Counted from the first letter of the stretch, positions 34,756-44,845 are shown. The stretch: DNA of 64,000 bases from Paraglaciecola chathamensis S18K6 (GCA_000314955.1 BAEM01000063.1:1-64000); one strand, 5' to 3'. The notes: a model not told the origin generated them from the sequence alone. Numbers and translations are program-made.

Positions 34756-36666
34756 ATGAGCAATAGAGATAAAAAACTAGACTTAATTTGTATGGGACGA
34801 GTCGCAGTCGACCTATATGGACAACAGATTGGTGCGCGTTTAGAAGATGAAGCTACATTTGCCAAATATCTTGGGGGATCGTCAGGAAACGTTGCTTATG
34901 GGACTGCACGTCTAGGCCTATCTTCCTCCATGCTTGCGCGCGTAGGTGACGAACACATGGGGCGATTCCTGCGTGAAGAGCTCACTCGGGTAGGTGTAGA
35001 TACCAGTAATCTAATTACTGATCCGGAGCGCCTGACGGCACTAGTGATACTTGGTTTAAAGGATGAAGACACTTTTCCACTGATTTTTTACCGTGATAAT
35101 TGTGCAGACATGGCAATCACGCCAGAGGATGTTAAAGAAGATTATATTGCCTCTGCTCGAGCATTGGCGATAACCGGTACACATTTGTCTAATCCCCAGA
35201 CTCGGGAAGCTGTGCTCACGGCATTAAATTATGCTCGCCGCAATGATGTTAAACGTGCCTTGGATATTGATTACCGGCCAGTACTATGGGGACTGACAAG
35301 CCCTGGTGATGGAGAGACTCGCTTTATTCCTTCGTCCGAAGTCACCGCGAAACTTCAAGCTGTGCTTGGGCACTTCGACTTGATAGTTGGAACTGAAGAA
35401 GAGTTTCATATCGCCGGTGGATCCACTGATACGATCACTGCATTACGCGCCGTGCGCGAACATTCTGCAGCCACTCTTGTTTGCAAGCGAGGGCCCCTAG
35501 GATGTGCCGTTTTTGAAGGGGACATACCGAACGACCTCGATGACGGCATTAATATCATTGGAGTTCAGGTCCAGGTAATGAATGTACTAGGCGCTGGAGA
35601 TGCTTTTATGTCAGGGCTACTTCGCGGATATTTGAATGGCGAAGGTTGGCAAAAAGCTTGTAGTTACGCAAATGCCTGTGGAGCTTTAGTGGTTTCCCGT
35701 CATGGATGTGCACCCGCTATGCCTAGCGCCGAAGAGTTAGACGACTACCTTAGACGCACTGAATTAGTACCTCGCCCTGACTTGGATAAACGATTACAGC
35801 ATTTACACCGGGTGACAACTCGTGATCGGGGGTGGCAAGAGTTGAATATATTAGCGTTTGACCACCGCAGTCAATTAGAAAAAATGTCTATTGAGGCAAA
35901 CGCTGACCTTACGCAGCTCCCTATTTTGAAAAACTTGATTCTACGTGCTGCTCAGGAATCCCGAGAAGAACTGAATTTGCAGGGAAAAATAGGCGTTTTT
36001 ATTGACGGAACCTATGGCCAGTCTGCGCTAAATGAAATTAGCGGTCAGGGGTGGTGGGTTGCACGGCCTATTGAGCTTCCTGGTTCACGACCATTGAGGC
36101 TCGAACATGGCAATATTGGTAGTCAACTGGTGAGCTGGCCAATTGAGCAAATAGTAAAATGCCTAGTTTTCTATCATCCTGACGATACGGCTGAAATGCG
36201 ACTCGAACAAGAAAACTTAGTACGTGAAGTGTATCAGGCCTGTTGTCAGTCAGGGCATGATTTGTTGCTAGAGGTTATTTTGCCTACTGATAAACCTCGT
36301 TCTGACGAGCATTACATACGTACTCTTACCCGTTTCTATCATCTAGGCATAAAACCAGATTGGTGGAAGTTACCACCTTTAAATGCAGTATCTTGGGAGC
36401 GAATAGAAAAGCTAGTCAACGAATATGACCCTCACTGTCACGGTATCGTGATATTAGGATTAGATGCTTCGATGGAAGCATTGGAAAATGGTTTTAATCA
36501 AGCTGCAAATAGCAAAATGGTCAAGGGCTTCGCGGTCGGACGCTCTATCTTTAGTGAGCCTTCAAAAGCTTGGTTGTCTGGTGATATTAGTGATGATGAA
36601 GTGGTTACCCGAATAAAATCTAACTACTGTCATCTTGTAAATACGTGGAACAAGCGCGCGCTTTAG
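34756..36666 (+). CDS. iolC: IolC 5-dehydro-2-deoxygluconokinase fused to a DUF2090 aldolase-like domain
   Basis: A 636-residue two-domain protein. Residues about 8-325 are a PfkB kinase (LDLICMGRVAVDLYGQQIG, LGGSSGNVAYG, and VLGAGDAFMSGLLRG with the catalytic Asp) that phosphorylates 2-deoxy-5-keto-gluconate. Residues about 335-636 are DUF2090 (ELNILAFDHRSQLEKM, GIVILGLDAS), related to class I aldolases and thought to split the product into DHAP and malonate semialdehyde, replacing a separate IolJ; none is seen in the window. ATG 34756 follows GAGAGGAAA. It heads a seven-gene operon. Confidence 0.93.
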   Translation: MSNRDKKLDLICMGRVAVDLYGQQIGARLEDEATFAKYLGGSSGNVAYGTARLGLSSSMLARVGDEHMGRFLREELTRVGVDTSNLITDPERLTALVILGLKDEDTFPLIFYRDNCADMAITPEDVKEDYIASARALAITGTHLSNPQTREAVLTALNYARRNDVKRALDIDYRPVLWGLTSPGDGETRFIPSSEVTAKLQAVLGHFDLIVGTEEEFHIAGGSTDTITALRAVREHSAATLVCKRGPLGCAVFEGDIPNDLDDGINIIGVQVQVMNVLGAGDAFMSGLLRGYLNGEGWQKACSYANACGALVVSRHGCAPAMPSAEELDDYLRRTELVPRPDLDKRLQHLHRVTTRDRGWQELNILAFDHRSQLEKMSIEANADLTQLPILKNLILRAAQESREELNLQGKIGVFIDGTYGQSALNEISGQGWWVARPIELPGSRPLRLEHGNIGSQLVSWPIEQIVKCLVFYHPDDTAEMRLEQENLVREVYQACCQSGHDLLLEVILPTDKPRSDEHYIRTLTRFYHLGIKPDWWKLPPLNAVSWERIEKLVNEYDPHCHGIVILGLDASMEALENGFNQAANSKMVKGFAVGRSIFSEPSKAWLSGDISDDEVVTRIKSNYCHLVNTWNKRAL

Positions 36667-36696
36667 CCCGCTAACATAGAAATTGAGGATTGCGAG

Positions 36697-38550
36697 ATGT
36701 CTAACACTGTTCGCTTAACCATGGCCCAAGCTGTGGTCAAATACATGATGGCTCAAAAGGTTGAACTTGAAGGTGAGATAATGCCTATGTTCGCTGGTGT
36801 CTGGGCTATTTTCGGACATGGAAATGTGGCTGGATTAGGGGAGGCTCTATATCAAGTAAAAGACGAGCTTTCAACCTATAGAGCTCACAATGAGCAGGCG
36901 ATGGCACATTCAGCGATTGCTTATGCTAAAACCTTGAATCGGCAGCAAATGATGGCATGCACTGCGTCGGCAGGCCCGGGGTCAACGAATATGGTCACGG
37001 CAGCCGCCGTAGCTCACGTGAATAGAATTCCTGTACTATTTTTGCCTGGCGATACTTTTGCCACGCGTATGCCAGATCCGGTATTACAACAGTTAGAAAC
37101 CTATCATGATCATACGATGACTACAAATGACTGTTTCAAACCCGTGAGTCGTTTCTTCGATCGAATTACTCGACCAGAGCAGCTTTTAACATCTTTGCCT
37201 CAGGCAATGCGAGTGTTAACCGATCCTGTAGAGTGCGGTCCTGTGACATTATCATTACCCCAAGATATTCAGACTATGGCGTATGACTATCCTGAACACT
37301 TTTTCGCTGGAAAGGTTCATCGTCTACGCCGCCAGTTAGCCGATGAAGTCGAATTGAAAGAAGCAATTGAACTGATTAAGGCTAGTAAAAAGCCATTGTT
37401 GATAGCAGGTGGTGGAATACATTATTCGGACGCATTGCACGCGCTAGATTCGCTGGTGACACAATGTTCTATACCCGTGGGAGAGACTCAGGCAGGTAAA
37501 GGCGCTTTGCCTTGGGATCATTCACAAAATATGGGGTCTATCGGGGTTACTGGTGCCGCCTCTACTAATCAACTAGCTGCTGATGCAGATTTAATTATTG
37601 CTGTTGGGACACGATTAGGAGATTTCACTTCAGGTTCCAGAACCATGATCAATCCGCGAGCAAAACTACTATCGATAAATGTTGCGTCATTTGACTCAAT
37701 TAAACATTACGCAAAGCCCCTAGTGGCAGATGCAAAGTTAACTTTAAACTGGCTTAAAAGTCGTCTTAGCGACTGGGAATCAAGCAATAATTGGCAGCAG
37801 CAGAGTCAATTAGCTAAAAGTGCTTGGGATAGTTACGTTGATAACGCTACAGCTAACAAAAATATGTTGCCTCTTACCGATCCTGAAGCGGTAGGGGCAG
37901 TTAACCGAGCAGCAGGGGAAGAAGACATTGTGGTATGTGCTGCGGGGGGATTACCCGGCGAGTTACAAAAGTTGTGGCGTACTCGCTTTAGCCGTGGCTA
38001 CCACATGGAGTATGGCTTTTCTTGCATGGGATATGAAATTGCAGGAGGGTTAGGTGCAAAAATGGCGAAACCTAACTCAGAAGTTTTTGTAATGGTGGGT
38101 GATGGCTCTTACTTGATGCTCAACTCTGAAATAGCTACTTCTGTCATGCTTGGCTTTAAAATAGTCGTGGTGGTTTTAGACAACAGGGGTTACGGCTGTA
38201 TTCATCGATTGCAGGAGTTCTGTGGTGGCCCTGGCTTCAACAATTTATTGGATGACTGCCTAACTGTGGAAGAAGGGGCACCAAAAGTGGATTTCGCTGC
38301 CCATGCGAAATCCTTAGGGGCTAATTCTGAAAAAGTTCGGAGTATCAATGAGCTTGAAGCTGCACTTACTCGTGCCAAAGAATCTCCTATCTCTTATGTT
38401 ATTACGCTAGACACCGACCCCTTAAAAGTGAGTGAAGAGGGGGGATTCTGGTGGGATGTTGCTGTTCCCGAGGTCTCACCCCGCGAAGAGGTACGGGATG
38501 CTCGAAATTTCTACGAAGCACAAAAAATAAAACAACTTAAGAACCTGTAA
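36697..38550 (+). CDS. iolD: 3D-(3,5/4)-trihydroxycyclohexane-1,2-dione acylhydrolase
   Basis: A ThDP-dependent hydrolase of 617 residues that opens the ring of the IolE product to 5-deoxy-glucuronate. The acetolactate-synthase-like fold is visible: catalytic Glu in YRAHNEQAMAHSAIAYAK, CTASAGPGSTNM, and the ThDP/Mg motif GDGSYLMLNSEIATS with NRGYGCIHRLQ in the C-terminal third. The start follows GAGG, 30 bases after iolC. Size and motifs match IolD rather than acetolactate synthase, and the neighbours confirm this. Confidence 0.95.
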   Translation: MSNTVRLTMAQAVVKYMMAQKVELEGEIMPMFAGVWAIFGHGNVAGLGEALYQVKDELSTYRAHNEQAMAHSAIAYAKTLNRQQMMACTASAGPGSTNMVTAAAVAHVNRIPVLFLPGDTFATRMPDPVLQQLETYHDHTMTTNDCFKPVSRFFDRITRPEQLLTSLPQAMRVLTDPVECGPVTLSLPQDIQTMAYDYPEHFFAGKVHRLRRQLADEVELKEAIELIKASKKPLLIAGGGIHYSDALHALDSLVTQCSIPVGETQAGKGALPWDHSQNMGSIGVTGAASTNQLAADADLIIAVGTRLGDFTSGSRTMINPRAKLLSINVASFDSIKHYAKPLVADAKLTLNWLKSRLSDWESSNNWQQQSQLAKSAWDSYVDNATANKNMLPLTDPEAVGAVNRAAGEEDIVVCAAGGLPGELQKLWRTRFSRGYHMEYGFSCMGYEIAGGLGAKMAKPNSEVFVMVGDGSYLMLNSEIATSVMLGFKIVVVVLDNRGYGCIHRLQEFCGGPGFNNLLDDCLTVEEGAPKVDFAAHAKSLGANSEKVRSINELEAALTRAKESPISYVITLDTDPLKVSEEGGFWWDVAVPEVSPREEVRDARNFYEAQKIKQLKNL

Positions 38551-38574
38551 CTGATTTATTTGAGGAGATTGATG

Positions 38575-39465
38575 ATGGCAGTACAACTGGGTATTAACCC
38601 GTTAACCTGGACAAATGATGACTTACCTTCTCTAGGAGGAGACACGCCTCTTGAGGTTTGCCTTGCGGAAGGCAAACAGGCTGGTTTTGCGGGTTTCGAA
38701 CTTGGCCATAAGTTTCCTCGAGAAGCGGACAAGTTAAACACTGTATTGGCTGCACACGAATTAAAAGCTGTGTCTGGTTGGTATTCTCTAAAATTACTCG
38801 AGCGCAGCGCTGAGGAAGAAATTACGGCTATGCAGCCGCACCTTGAATTACTTCGGGACACCGGATGTAAAGTGATGGTGTGCTGTGAAGTCACAGACTG
38901 CGTGCATGGTGATCAATCTAAACCTCTGTCCCTACGAAAGCCATTTCCTGCCGAGCGTTGGCAGGAATTTGCTGACAAGATAGATAAGGTTGCCATGCAT
39001 GCGCTTAATCATGGCGTTCAACTCGCTTATCACCATCACATGGGAACTGTTATTCAAACAGAAGCAGAAGTGGACGAATTGATGAGCCGTACCGGCCCCC
39101 AATTAGGCTTGTTGCTTGACAGTGGGCACTGCTTGTTCTCAGGTTGCGCTCCTATTGTATTAGCTAAGCGCTGGGCAAATCGGATAGTTCATGTCCATTG
39201 CAAAGACATTCGAAAACACGTGATGGATGATGCAAAAAATGCCAACTTGAGTTTTTTAAATGCAGTCTTAAACGGTGTTTTTACTGTACCTGGCGATGGC
39301 TGTGTTGATTACCCAGCACTTTTCGCTGAACTCAAGAAAAATAATTACGAAGGCTGGTTAGTCGTTGAGGCGGAACAGGATCCTGCAGTTGCCGATCCTC
39401 TTACATTTGCCACGCTAGGGCACAAAAATTTGCAGACCATGGCCGCTAAAGCTGGCCTGTTATAA
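38575..39465 (+). CDS. iolE: Inosose dehydratase
   Basis: IolE dehydrates scyllo-inosose to the trihydroxycyclohexane-dione. The 296-residue TIM barrel begins MAVQLGINPLTWTNDDLPSLGG, which closely resembles IolE. Metal-site residues appear in YHHHMGT, LLLDSGHCLF, HVHCKD and VVEAEQDP. The ATG at 38575 (AGGAG seven bases upstream) is preferred; ATG 38572 and TTG 38560 are in frame. It follows iolD by 24 bases. Confidence 0.94.
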   Translation: MAVQLGINPLTWTNDDLPSLGGDTPLEVCLAEGKQAGFAGFELGHKFPREADKLNTVLAAHELKAVSGWYSLKLLERSAEEEITAMQPHLELLRDTGCKVMVCCEVTDCVHGDQSKPLSLRKPFPAERWQEFADKIDKVAMHALNHGVQLAYHHHMGTVIQTEAEVDELMSRTGPQLGLLLDSGHCLFSGCAPIVLAKRWANRIVHVHCKDIRKHVMDDAKNANLSFLNAVLNGVFTVPGDGCVDYPALFAELKKNNYEGWLVVEAEQDPAVADPLTFATLGHKNLQTMAAKAGLL

Positions 39466-39505
39466 ATCGCTATAGCAGCATAACCCGTCATTACGGAGAG
39501 TAAAA

Positions 39506-41011
39506 GTGAACAAAATACATAACTTTATAAACGGCCAGATCGTTGATAGTGCAAGCACAGAATATTCACCTGTGTTTAATCCAGCTACAGGTGAAGAGAT
39601 TGCACAAGTCGTACAGTCGACACCTACCGATATAGAAGCTGCCGTAGCAGCAGCTAAAGCTGCCTTTCCTATATGGGCAGCTACCACCCCTTTAAGACGA
39701 GCGCGGATAATGAATAAATTTCGCGATTTGCTAGAAGAAAACTTAGACGAATTGGCTGAAATAGTTTCCCGAGAACACGGTAAAGTGCATTCGGATGCTA
39801 AAGGCGAAGTCATTCGAGGTCTCGAAGTGGTTGAGTTTGCCTGTGGCGGTCCGAATCTGTTAAAAACGGATATGTCAGAAAATGTTGGTACTGGTATCGA
39901 TAGTCATGCTTTACGCCAACCCCTTGGTGTGGTTGCAGGTATTACACCCTTTAACTTTCCAGTTATGGTGCCTATGTGGATGTTCCCCGTAGCATTGGCC
40001 TGTGGAAACTCCTTTATTCTAAAGCCTTCTGAACGAGATCCGTCGGCAGCCATGTTTTATGCTGAACTTGTGACCCAAGCTGGTTTTCCTCCCGGTGTAT
40101 TCAATATTCTGCATGGTGGTAAACATGTGGTGGACGCCTTAATTGAACATCAGGATATACCAGCTCTTAGCTTTGTTGGCTCTACCCCTATTGCCAAATA
40201 CATTTATGAGCGTGGTGCTTCTTTTGGTAAACGAGTTCAAGCTCTCGGAGGAGCTAAAAACCACATGGTTGTTATGCCTGACGCCGATATTGAAAAGACG
40301 GTTAATGCTCTAATGGGCGCAGCCTACGGCTCTGCTGGAGAACGTTGTATGGCGATATCTGTTGTTGTACCGGTAGGTGATGAAGTCGCTGACAAACTAA
40401 AAACACGATTGATTGAAGAACTTGCAATCATGAAAGTAGCTCCGGGGACTGATAATGATGCCGAAATGGGGCCATTGGTCACCAAAGCGCATTTAGATAA
40501 AGTTGCCGGTTACATCGCTAAAGGTGTTGAAGAATCCGCTGAGTTAGTGGTTGATGGACGCGATTTTAAAATGACCCGCGAAGGTTACGAAAATGGTTAT
40601 TTCATTGGCGGTACTTTGTTCGATAACGTAACCACAGATATGACCATTTACAAAGAAGAAATCTTTGGACCCGTGCTTTCAATGGTGCGTGCGAAATCTT
40701 ACGACGAAGCTGTCAATATGATTAACGAACACGAATTTGGAAACGGTACAGCAATATTCACGCGGGACGGTGATGCCGCCCGCGCATTCACCCATGAAAT
40801 ACAAGTTGGGATGGTTGGTGTGAATGTACCTATTCCCGTTCCTATGGCATTCCACAGCTTTGGAGGTTGGAAGGCTTCACTTTTCGGTGATCACCATATG
40901 CATGGAGCGGAAGGTGTTCGCTTTTATACCAAACTGAAAACCATCACAAGTCGTTGGCCAACTGGTATCCGTGAAGGCGGTTCGGCATATGTTATGCCAA
41001 CAATGGAATAA
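39506..41011 (+). CDS. iolA: Methylmalonate/malonate-semialdehyde dehydrogenase (CoA-acylating)
   Basis: Also called mmsA. The enzyme converts malonate semialdehyde to acetyl-CoA and CO2, the last step of inositol degradation. The 501-residue aldehyde dehydrogenase has the catalytic Cys281 in GSAGERCMAIS, the NAD-binding region PFNFPVMVPMWMFP near 148, and the CoA-acylating subfamily ending with HMHGAEGVRFYTKLKT. It starts at GTG after GGAG. No substitution is seen at the key residues. Valine breakdown also uses this enzyme, but the operon position indicates the inositol role. Confidence 0.95.
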   Translation: MNKIHNFINGQIVDSASTEYSPVFNPATGEEIAQVVQSTPTDIEAAVAAAKAAFPIWAATTPLRRARIMNKFRDLLEENLDELAEIVSREHGKVHSDAKGEVIRGLEVVEFACGGPNLLKTDMSENVGTGIDSHALRQPLGVVAGITPFNFPVMVPMWMFPVALACGNSFILKPSERDPSAAMFYAELVTQAGFPPGVFNILHGGKHVVDALIEHQDIPALSFVGSTPIAKYIYERGASFGKRVQALGGAKNHMVVMPDADIEKTVNALMGAAYGSAGERCMAISVVVPVGDEVADKLKTRLIEELAIMKVAPGTDNDAEMGPLVTKAHLDKVAGYIAKGVEESAELVVDGRDFKMTREGYENGYFIGGTLFDNVTTDMTIYKEEIFGPVLSMVRAKSYDEAVNMINEHEFGNGTAIFTRDGDAARAFTHEIQVGMVGVNVPIPVPMAFHSFGGWKASLFGDHHMHGAEGVRFYTKLKTITSRWPTGIREGGSAYVMPTME

Positions 41012-41041
41012 CCTGTAGGCAGGTTTATGAGGAATCATTTT

Positions 41042-41869
41042 ATGTCTGAAACATCAATATTATTTGCACTAAATCATATGGCTTGTCCAACCTTGAGTCC
41101 TATTGAGCTCATCGGGGCGGCAAAAGAGTTGGGAATGGGGGCGGTAGAATTACGTAACGATGTGAAAGAAAACAGTGTTATTGAACTTGAAACTGCCCGA
41201 GCTGTGAAAGTGGCTGCCGACGATGCAGGTATCAGCGTATTGAGTATTAATGCTTTGTATCCGTTTAATGTTTGGAATGAAGAGCGTCGTTCTCAAGCTG
41301 AGGAAATGGCGGAGGTCGCTGCAGCCGCTGGGGCAAGAGGCTTGGTGTGTTGCCCTTTGGTCGACGCAGAGGACAATCGTACTGCGGCGCAACGAGCTAC
41401 TGATCTTCGAATTGCGTTGAAAGATCTAAAGGACATTTTAGAAAAACATAGTCTCCACGGCTATGTTGAAGCCCTTGGCTTTCCTATCTCGACCTTACGT
41501 TTTAAAAAGGAAGCAATCGAAGCCATTAATGATGTAGGTGGCAATGATGTATTTGGTTTGGTGCACGACACATTCCACCATGTTGGCGCAAATGACCCGG
41601 ATATTTATCCTCAAGCGACGGGATTAGTTCATGTATCAGCAGTAATTGATAAAGAGATTGCTTTTGCTGACATGCTTGACGGACACCGCGAGTTTGTTGG
41701 GGCTGGTGATCGACTAAATAGTATATCTCAGGTGAAGTCGTTGATTGATGGTGGATACACCGGTTACATCTCCTTTGAACCTTTCTATGCTGGTTTGTGG
41801 GATCTGCAAGATCCTGTAAGTGAAATTCGCAAAAGTATGGAATACATGGCAAAGACACTAGAAGGTTAA
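41042..41869 (+). CDS. IolI-like TIM-barrel inosose isomerase/epimerase
   Basis: A 275-residue AP_endonuc_2-type TIM barrel (ALNHMACPTLSPIELIGAAKELGMGAVELR at the N-terminus). Metal-binding residues appear in YVEALGF (Glu), LVHDTFHH (Asp, His), HVSAV (His) and ISFEPFY (Glu). Its size and operon position suit an IolI-like inosose isomerase, which interconverts ketoinositols, but other epimerase activities are possible. ATG 41042 was chosen, with GAGGA eight bases upstream; ATG 41027 would add five residues. Confidence 0.8.
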   Translation: MSETSILFALNHMACPTLSPIELIGAAKELGMGAVELRNDVKENSVIELETARAVKVAADDAGISVLSINALYPFNVWNEERRSQAEEMAEVAAAAGARGLVCCPLVDAEDNRTAAQRATDLRIALKDLKDILEKHSLHGYVEALGFPISTLRFKKEAIEAINDVGGNDVFGLVHDTFHHVGANDPDIYPQATGLVHVSAVIDKEIAFADMLDGHREFVGAGDRLNSISQVKSLIDGGYTGYISFEPFYAGLWDLQDPVSEIRKSMEYMAKTLEG

Positions 41870-41908
41870 TATTACTGTACTTCTCAGAATAACTGGAGGA
41901 TTTATAAC

Positions 41909-42808
41909 ATGAAAATTGCCCTAGACCCGTATATGAGTCGACATATTCCGCTAGATCAACTACCCAATTTTGTTAAGGAAATGGGGTATGACTATCTTGA
42001 GCTTTCGCCTCGGGAGGACTTTTTACAATGGTGGACTCGTCCCCGGGTCTTCCCAGCTCGTGTGAAAACATTTAAAAAAGCGTTGAGAAAGGCTGATGTG
42101 GAATTAGCAACGCTACAGCCAATGTATCGTTGGTCTAGCCCATATAGAGATGAGTGGGACAATGCGATTGAAAATTGGAAGCGAACGATCGAAATAGCTG
42201 TAGAAATGGAATGTAAGGTGTTGATTTCTGAATTTGGCAGAGGTGGCTCCCCTGAGCGTTCTCAGGCGTGCACACAAGGTATACATACACCTGAAGCATG
42301 TGAAAATGCCTTTTGGCGAGCCATGGATGTATTAGTACCAATTTTGGAACGTGAAGGTTTAACCCTGAGTGTTGAGCCGCACCCTGAAGATTGGGTGGAA
42401 GCAATTTCGCCTGCTATCGACATTATAAAAACAATAGATTCGAAAGCAGTAAAAGCATCGTATATAGCTCCGCATTCATTTTATTACGGTGATGATCTCG
42501 CTGATTCCATCCGAGCGACACGGGGAGAGCTGGTACATGCAAGAGTGGCTGATACTTTTAATCATAAGGCGTCATCTCAACTGCGTTACATAGTTAATCC
42601 TCCTGGTTCTAATGCTCGCGTTCATCAGCACCTAAATATGGGAGAGGGTGAACTGGATTGGGATACTTTCTTTAAAACGTTATACGAAATAGGTTTTAAC
42701 GGAGTGCTATCGAGTTGTGTATTCGCATGGGAAGAAAATGCAGAAGCATCGTCTAAGTTTATGCGGGAAGAGATTCAACGCTATGTGGATAAATACTGGC
42801 ATAGCTAA
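41909..42808 (+). CDS. iolH: IolH-family TIM-barrel protein
   Basis: A 299-residue sugar isomerase-like TIM barrel. MKIALDPYMSRHIPLDQLP, YDYLELSPREDFLQWW and LQPMYRWSSP match IolH of inositol operons, whose biochemical role is not firmly established. Glu and His residues in LSVEPHPEDW and HARVADTFNH suggest a metal site. It starts after GGAGG, 39 bases beyond the previous gene, and precedes iolG by 18 bases. Confidence 0.88.
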   Translation: MKIALDPYMSRHIPLDQLPNFVKEMGYDYLELSPREDFLQWWTRPRVFPARVKTFKKALRKADVELATLQPMYRWSSPYRDEWDNAIENWKRTIEIAVEMECKVLISEFGRGGSPERSQACTQGIHTPEACENAFWRAMDVLVPILEREGLTLSVEPHPEDWVEAISPAIDIIKTIDSKAVKASYIAPHSFYYGDDLADSIRATRGELVHARVADTFNHKASSQLRYIVNPPGSNARVHQHLNMGEGELDWDTFFKTLYEIGFNGVLSSCVFAWEENAEASSKFMREEIQRYVDKYWHS

Positions 42809-42826
42809 TCGTATTTGGAGAATGAA

Positions 42827-43837
42827 ATGAAAGTTAGATTTGGAGTTATCGGCACTGGTGCTATTGGGGCGGATCATGCTCGCCGCATATCAAAAGTTTT
42901 GACTGGTGCAGATGTTGTTGCCGTCACCGATGTGAATCGGGAGAGCGCTGAGAGTTTGGTACACAACCTGGATTTACAGGCTAAAGTCTATGGTGATGGC
43001 CATAAACTGATTGCTGCTGGAGATGTAGATGCTGTATTAGTTACGTCATGGGGGCCGACTCATGAAGAATTTGTGTTAGCTGCGATAGAGGCTGGCAAAT
43101 ATGTTTTCTGTGAAAAGCCTTTGGCGACCACTGCAGCAGGTTGTCGTCGTATAGTTGATGCAGAAATTTTACACGGTAAGCGACTCGTTCAAGTTGGGTT
43201 CATGCGACCCTACGATGCGGGTTACCGTATGCTGAAAAAAGCTATTAGCGAAAACGAAATTGGCGAGCCGCTTATGGTACATTGCGCTCACCGCAATCCA
43301 GAAGTGCCCGATAGCTATGAGACCCCTATGGCTATCCAAGACACGCTAGTACATGAGCTTGATGTGCTTCGCTGGTTGCTGGATGACGATTATGTTTCAG
43401 CACAAGTCATTTTTCCCCGTACTACAAAATACACGCACTCAAAACTGGCCGACCCGCAAATAGTATTGTTGGAAACCACTAAAGGGGTGCGTATTGATGT
43501 AGAAGTCTTTGTGAACTGTAAATATGGCTATGACATTCAATGCTCTGTTGTTGGTGAGGAAGGAGTAGCTAATTTGCCTGAGCCTATGAGTATTACAACG
43601 CGTAAAAATGCTCAACGATTTGAAGGTATTCTGACTGATTGGAAAAAGCGCTTTATTGACGCCTATGATGTGGAATTACAGGATTTCATTGAAGGGGTTA
43701 AAGTTCGGGAGCTAACTGGGCCTACGGCTTGGGATGGGCTTGCAGCATCAGTAGCCAGTGATGCTTGTGTTAAATCTCAGGAGAGTGGTGAAATAATTAA
43801 GATTGAAATGCCGCCTAGACCCTCATTTTACCGTTAA
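42827..43837 (+). CDS. iolG: Myo-inositol 2-dehydrogenase
   Basis: IolG oxidises myo-inositol to scyllo-inosose with NAD, the first step of the pathway. The 336-residue Gfo/Idh/MocA protein has [15 protein letters not shown] at the N-terminus, CEKPLATT with the catalytic Lys, [12 protein letters not shown], and [14 protein letters not shown] containing the conserved Asp and His of the active site. ATG 42827 has GGAG six bases upstream; an in-frame TTG at 42815 lacks such a site. It is the last gene before a strong terminator, although its product acts first. Confidence 0.95.
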   Translation: MKVRFGVIGTGAIGADHARRISKVLTGADVVAVTDVNRESAESLVHNLDLQAKVYGDGHKLIAAGDVDAVLVTSWGPTHEEFVLAAIEAGKYVFCEKPLATTAAGCRRIVDAEILHGKRLVQVGFMRPYDAGYRMLKKAISENEIGEPLMVHCAHRNPEVPDSYETPMAIQDTLVHELDVLRWLLDDDYVSAQVIFPRTTKYTHSKLADPQIVLLETTKGVRIDVEVFVNCKYGYDIQCSVVGEEGVANLPEPMSITTRKNAQRFEGILTDWKKRFIDAYDVELQDFIEGVKVRELTGPTAWDGLAASVASDACVKSQESGEIIKIEMPPRPSFYR

Positions 43838-43850
43838 CTAATTTTAAATA

Positions 43851-43876
43851 ACCCCGCTAAGCTGCGGGGTTTTTTG
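43851..43876 (+). terminator. Rho-independent terminator of the iol operon
   Basis: ACCCCGC (43851-43857) and GCGGGGT (43864-43870) form a GC-rich 7-base stem with a 6-base loop, followed directly by a run of six T. It starts 14 bases after the iolG stop codon. Confidence 0.92.
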
Positions 43877-43898
43877 TTTCAGGAGATGCTCAAATCCT

Positions 43899-44822
43899 AT
43901 GTATATGAAAATACAGCAGACTCATATCGCGAATATTCTGCTACTTGCAGTGACCTTATTGGCAGCCTCAGGCTGGCTTTTTTCGAAATTTGTTTTGATT
44001 GCGATGAGTCCAATGTTTTTCTTGGCAATTAGGTTTATTGGATCTGGCTTGATGGTTGGCGCAATGAAGCCAATAAAGGTGATTAGAACGCCAATGTCTG
44101 ATTGTTGGCGAGCGTTGCTTACTGGCACTGTTTTAGGTGTTCAGACAGCTTTGTGGGGATTTGCGTTAGCAATTTCCGATGGATTGGGTGTGGGAGCTTT
44201 CTTAATTAGTCTGAGCTTTTTACTTATTCCTATAACTGGTTTATTGTTTGGGTTTCGTGCGCAGGGGCACACATGGTTGGCCGTCGCTATCGCTATGCCT
44301 GGATTATTTTTATTGGCTCTGCGCCATGGCTTGACATTGGCTGACTCAGATATCTTGTTTTTGCTATCGGCTATCCTCTATGCTTTCTACTTCAATATCA
44401 ATGGTCGTTTGTGCCATGCTATTCCGGCTATTACCCAAACTTGCTATCAATTGATTGCTGCTGGTACTGTGTGTTTTATTGCTTTTTTATCGATGGAAAT
44501 CGATTTCAATCAATCAGTCTATGGCGTATGGCATTGGCTAGCACTAAGTATTGTTCTGGCGACGTGTTTACGCTTTTTTCTGTTACTTAAAGCGCAGAGT
44601 ATGTCACCTGAAGGACAAGGGGCCATAGTTATGACCTTGGAACCTGTCTGGGTTGCTATTCTTAGTGCCTGGTGGCTGAATGAAAAATTATCTTTGGTCG
44701 CGCTGTTAGGAATGGGATTGATATTTCTGGCGCTGGTAGTAAACGCGGTAGGCAGTATCAGAGCAAGTCGAAAACGGAAGCAATTAGTATTTATGCAAGG
44801 ACCAGCTATGCAGGAGGATTAA
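43899..44822 (+). CDS. EamA/DMT-family transporter
   Basis: A 307-residue inner-membrane protein with ten hydrophobic segments arranged as two EamA repeats (FFLAIRFIGSGLMVGAMKP near residue 38, and SPEGQGAIVMTLEPVWVAILSAWWLNEKL near 245). DMT transporters export metabolites or take up small solutes. It lies just after the iol terminator and converges with iolB, so it may belong to the inositol regulon only by position. Its stop codon lies inside a perfect 16-base inverted repeat. Substrate unknown. Confidence 0.85.
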   Translation: MYMKIQQTHIANILLLAVTLLAASGWLFSKFVLIAMSPMFFLAIRFIGSGLMVGAMKPIKVIRTPMSDCWRALLTGTVLGVQTALWGFALAISDGLGVGAFLISLSFLLIPITGLLFGFRAQGHTWLAVAIAMPGLFLLALRHGLTLADSDILFLLSAILYAFYFNINGRLCHAIPAITQTCYQLIAAGTVCFIAFLSMEIDFNQSVYGVWHWLALSIVLATCLRFFLLLKAQSMSPEGQGAIVMTLEPVWVAILSAWWLNEKLSLVALLGMGLIFLALVVNAVGSIRASRKRKQLVFMQGPAMQED

Positions 44823-44845
44823 ACACTAGGTGTTTAATCCTCCTG
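44811..44845. terminator. Perfect 16-bp inverted repeat between convergent genes
   Basis: CAGGAGGATTAAACAC (44811-44826) and its exact reverse complement (44830-44845) flank a 3-base TAG loop. It spans the transporter stop codon and lies 22 bases past the iolB stop on the other strand. No U-tract follows in either direction, so it may stop transcription from both sides by structure alone or protect 3' ends. Confidence 0.6.
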
